DNA of 8,005 nt from Acetobacteraceae bacterium (lineage in GTDB: Bacteria > Pseudomonadota > Alphaproteobacteria > Acetobacterales > Acetobacteraceae). The notes beneath the pieces are model-generated. The model was not told where the DNA came from. It did no database searches and saw nothing but the letters and a program-made list of their open reading frames with translations. Below, piece after piece: positions 6,795 to 8,005 of this stretch. The number at the start of each line of letters is the position of its first letter. Position 1 is the first letter of the stretch. The position numbers were made by a program, and so were the translations under genes. The DNA lies in the NCBI GenBank assembly GCA_030039695.1, contig JASHVB010000807.1, forward strand, positions 1 to 8,005, read 5' to 3'.

Positions 6795-7772
6795 ATGGCG
6801 CGTTACTACGATGGTTGGGCGCCGTATGTTCCCGTGGCCGAGCGGCGACGCCAGGCGCAACGGGCGATGGAGAAGATGCGCCGGAAGGGCCATCCGGTGG
6901 CGCCGGTGATGATCCAGGGGCGCGCGATCGCCACCACCTTCTGGGGCAAGGCCTGGTGCGACAACCTGGAGAGCTACGGCGACTACGAGAACCGGCTGCC
7001 GCGTGGCCGCACCTATGTCCGCAATGGCTCTGTGGTGGATTTGCAGATCGCGCCGAATGAGGTGACGGCGATGGTCAGCGGATCGTCGATCTACGAAGTG
7101 AGAGTCGGAATCAGCGGGGTGGGTAGGAAACAATGGTCGGCCATTTGCAACGACTGTGCTGGTGGCATCGACTCGCTGGTCGAGCTCCTGCAGGGGCGCT
7201 TCTCCAAGGGCGTGATGGAGCGCATCTGTCGCCAGAACGGCGGACTGTTTCCAGAGCCGGCGGACATTCGCTTCTCCTGCTCGTGCCCGGATTTCGCGTT
7301 GATGTGCAAGCATGTGGCGGCCGTGCTGTATGGCATCGGTGCGAGGCTGGACGAGCAACCGGAATTGCTGTTCCGGCTGCGCGCGGTTGACGAGACGGAG
7401 CTGGTGGCGCACGTCGATGCCACGCTGCCGGCAGCAAAGCGGGCCCCTGCCCCGGGCAGGGTGCTTGACTCCAACGACCTGTCTGCGCTGTTCGGACTGG
7501 ATATGGATCCGGCTGGCAGCCGCGGCGCGGCAGATGATGGCCGACCGCCTGCGCAGCAGAGGCAAGTGCGACCCAAGGAGCCGGCTCAGGTCAGGCGGGG
7601 TACCACAGCGCAGAGACCGACGCGCCAGAACCAGACCGAAACCGCGGCTACGAAGAAGAAGAAGAAGCGACGCGGTGCGCACGGAGCGTCGCGAGAGAAT
7701 CCGATATCGCCGAAGATACCCGCCAGTTTGAAGGCTGGCATCAGAGCACGAAAGGCGACAAGCGACGCGTGA
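6795..7772 (+). CDS. SWIM zinc-finger protein with lysine-rich C-terminal tail
   Basis: This 325-residue protein carries one SWIM zinc finger, C-x-C-x6-C-x-H, formed by Cys162, Cys164, Cys171 and His173 (FSCSCPDFALMCKHVAAVLY). SWIM fingers are established in SWI2/SNF2-associated proteins and MuDR transposases and are thought to bind DNA or protein. The N-terminal part (TTFWGKAWCDNLESYGDYE, about residues 48-66, then GRTYVRNGSVVDLQI) is the usual lead-in of bacterial SWIM proteins that sit beside SNF2 genes. Residues from about 240 are low-complexity and rich in Arg, Gln, Pro and Lys, with five lysines (287-291) followed by Arg-Arg, then SPKIPASLKAGIRARK. This looks like a flexible nucleic-acid-binding tail. 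The ATG lies 5 bp after the SNF2 stop, with GAGGGA overlapping that stop region, so coupled translation is likely. The probable role is targeting subunit or cofactor of the SNF2 motor. It is cytoplasmic, with no signal peptide. Confidence 0.9.
   Translation: MARYYDGWAPYVPVAERRRQAQRAMEKMRRKGHPVAPVMIQGRAIATTFWGKAWCDNLESYGDYENRLPRGRTYVRNGSVVDLQIAPNEVTAMVSGSSIYEVRVGISGVGRKQWSAICNDCAGGIDSLVELLQGRFSKGVMERICRQNGGLFPEPADIRFSCSCPDFALMCKHVAAVLYGIGARLDEQPELLFRLRAVDETELVAHVDATLPAAKRAPAPGRVLDSNDLSALFGLDMDPAGSRGAADDGRPPAQQRQVRPKEPAQVRRGTTAQRPTRQNQTETAATKKKKKRRGAHGASRENPISPKIPASLKAGIRARKATSDA
7653..7667 (+). repeat. AAG trinucleotide repeat (x5) encoding Lys287-Lys291
   Basis: Five tandem AAG codons inside the SWIM gene give a pentalysine. 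The tract is in frame, so slippage would change lysine number without breaking the frame. On this strand it is also A-rich within a GC-rich gene. Confidence 0.7.
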
Positions 7773-8005
7773 TTGCGCGTCCTGCCTCCTCGGATGCTCG
7801 GCCGGGCGCTGAATATCCCGGGTGCCACATCTGCGCTCGTCGAGGTCATCAACGACCGCGGCGAGGTTAAGAGAGTACAACAACAGCGCCGGCATTTACG
7901 GCTTCGGCGAGGCAGCTCTCGCGCCGGCTGCGCCACCTTTGGTGATCACGCTCCGGAGCCCGGAGCGATCAGTCCGAGCAATCAGGCCGAAACCCGACCA
8001 TGCCG
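7773..8005. other. Tail of the window, no gene supported
   Basis: After the SWIM stop there is 233 bp to the window edge. A minus-strand frame that runs through here (6198-7895) and another at 7586-7936 cover the SWIM gene antisense and look like shadows. No tRNA or insertion-sequence end is visible. The GC-rich hairpin at 7949-7967 is the only clear structure. Confidence 0.4.
7949..7967. repeat. Perfect GC-rich hairpin (8-bp stem, 3-nt loop), possible transcript end of the SNF2-SWIM operon
   Basis: CGCTCCGG (7949-7956) pairs with CCGGAGCG (7960-7967) around an AGC loop, a very stable stem. It lies about 177 nt after the SWIM stop. No T-run follows on either side, so it is not a canonical intrinsic terminator; it could be a 3'-end stabilising hairpin or a protein-binding palindrome. 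Confidence 0.35.

Noticed and set aside
4042..7772. DISARM or other named defence system
   Set aside because: An SNF2 protein alone is not diagnostic. No methylase, DUF1998, phospholipase D or other DISARM partner is present in the window.
6198..7895. 565-codon open frame on the minus strand antisense to SNF2 and SWIM
   Set aside because: It runs opposite two genes with complete conserved motifs, its peptide is Arg/Ser/His-rich with no motif, and long antisense frames are common in GC-rich DNA.
1..8005. CRISPR array, tRNA or rRNA genes, insertion sequence with terminal repeats
   Set aside because: No regularly spaced direct repeats, cloverleaf sequence or transposase motif was seen on either strand.

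Overview
The window is GC-rich proteobacterial chromosome, roughly 60-65% GC by eye. Evidence for this is the codon choice, the Shine-Dalgarno spacing, and a perfect FNR/ANR-type box of the kind used by beta-, gamma- and alpha-Proteobacteria. I cannot name the genus. The left end (PBP gene) looks less GC-rich than the rest. The window is a patchwork of metabolic, envelope and DNA-transaction genes with decayed DNA between them, which suggests accessory or rearranged sequence rather than one long operon.

Layout: (1) 1-1344 (+) is the C-terminal half of a large penicillin-binding-protein transpeptidase whose 5' part lies outside the window. (2) 1345-2274 has no recognisable large gene. On the minus strand it holds a well-formed 55-residue single-pass membrane microprotein (1630-1797) with a Shine-Dalgarno sequence. 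A 12-bp palindrome and a perfect TTGAT-N4-ATCAA box lie upstream of it at the spacing expected of an oxygen-responsive promoter. (3) 2275-3789 (-) is an intact amidase-signature-family amidase. (4) 3809 to about 3950 (-) is the decayed C-terminal tail of a LivF/UrtE/FmdF-type ABC-transporter ATPase, 19 bp upstream of the amidase in the same direction. (5) 4042-6789 (+) is a bacterial SWI2/SNF2 ATPase, followed 5 bp later by (6) 6795-7772 (+), a SWIM zinc-finger protein with a lysine-rich tail. (7) 7773-8005 holds a GC-rich hairpin and no gene I can defend.

How the genes work together: the amidase and the ABC remnant look like the end of an amide-uptake and hydrolysis operon whose transporter genes were cut away where the SNF2-SWIM pair now begins. 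The SNF2 and SWIM genes form a two-gene unit, probably translationally coupled, in which an ATP-driven DNA translocase is paired with a DNA- or protein-binding SWIM partner. No complete known defence system (restriction-modification, DISARM, CRISPR and so on) is visible. The items that most deserve a second look are the FNR-box microprotein locus, the truncated transporter junction and the SNF2-SWIM module.
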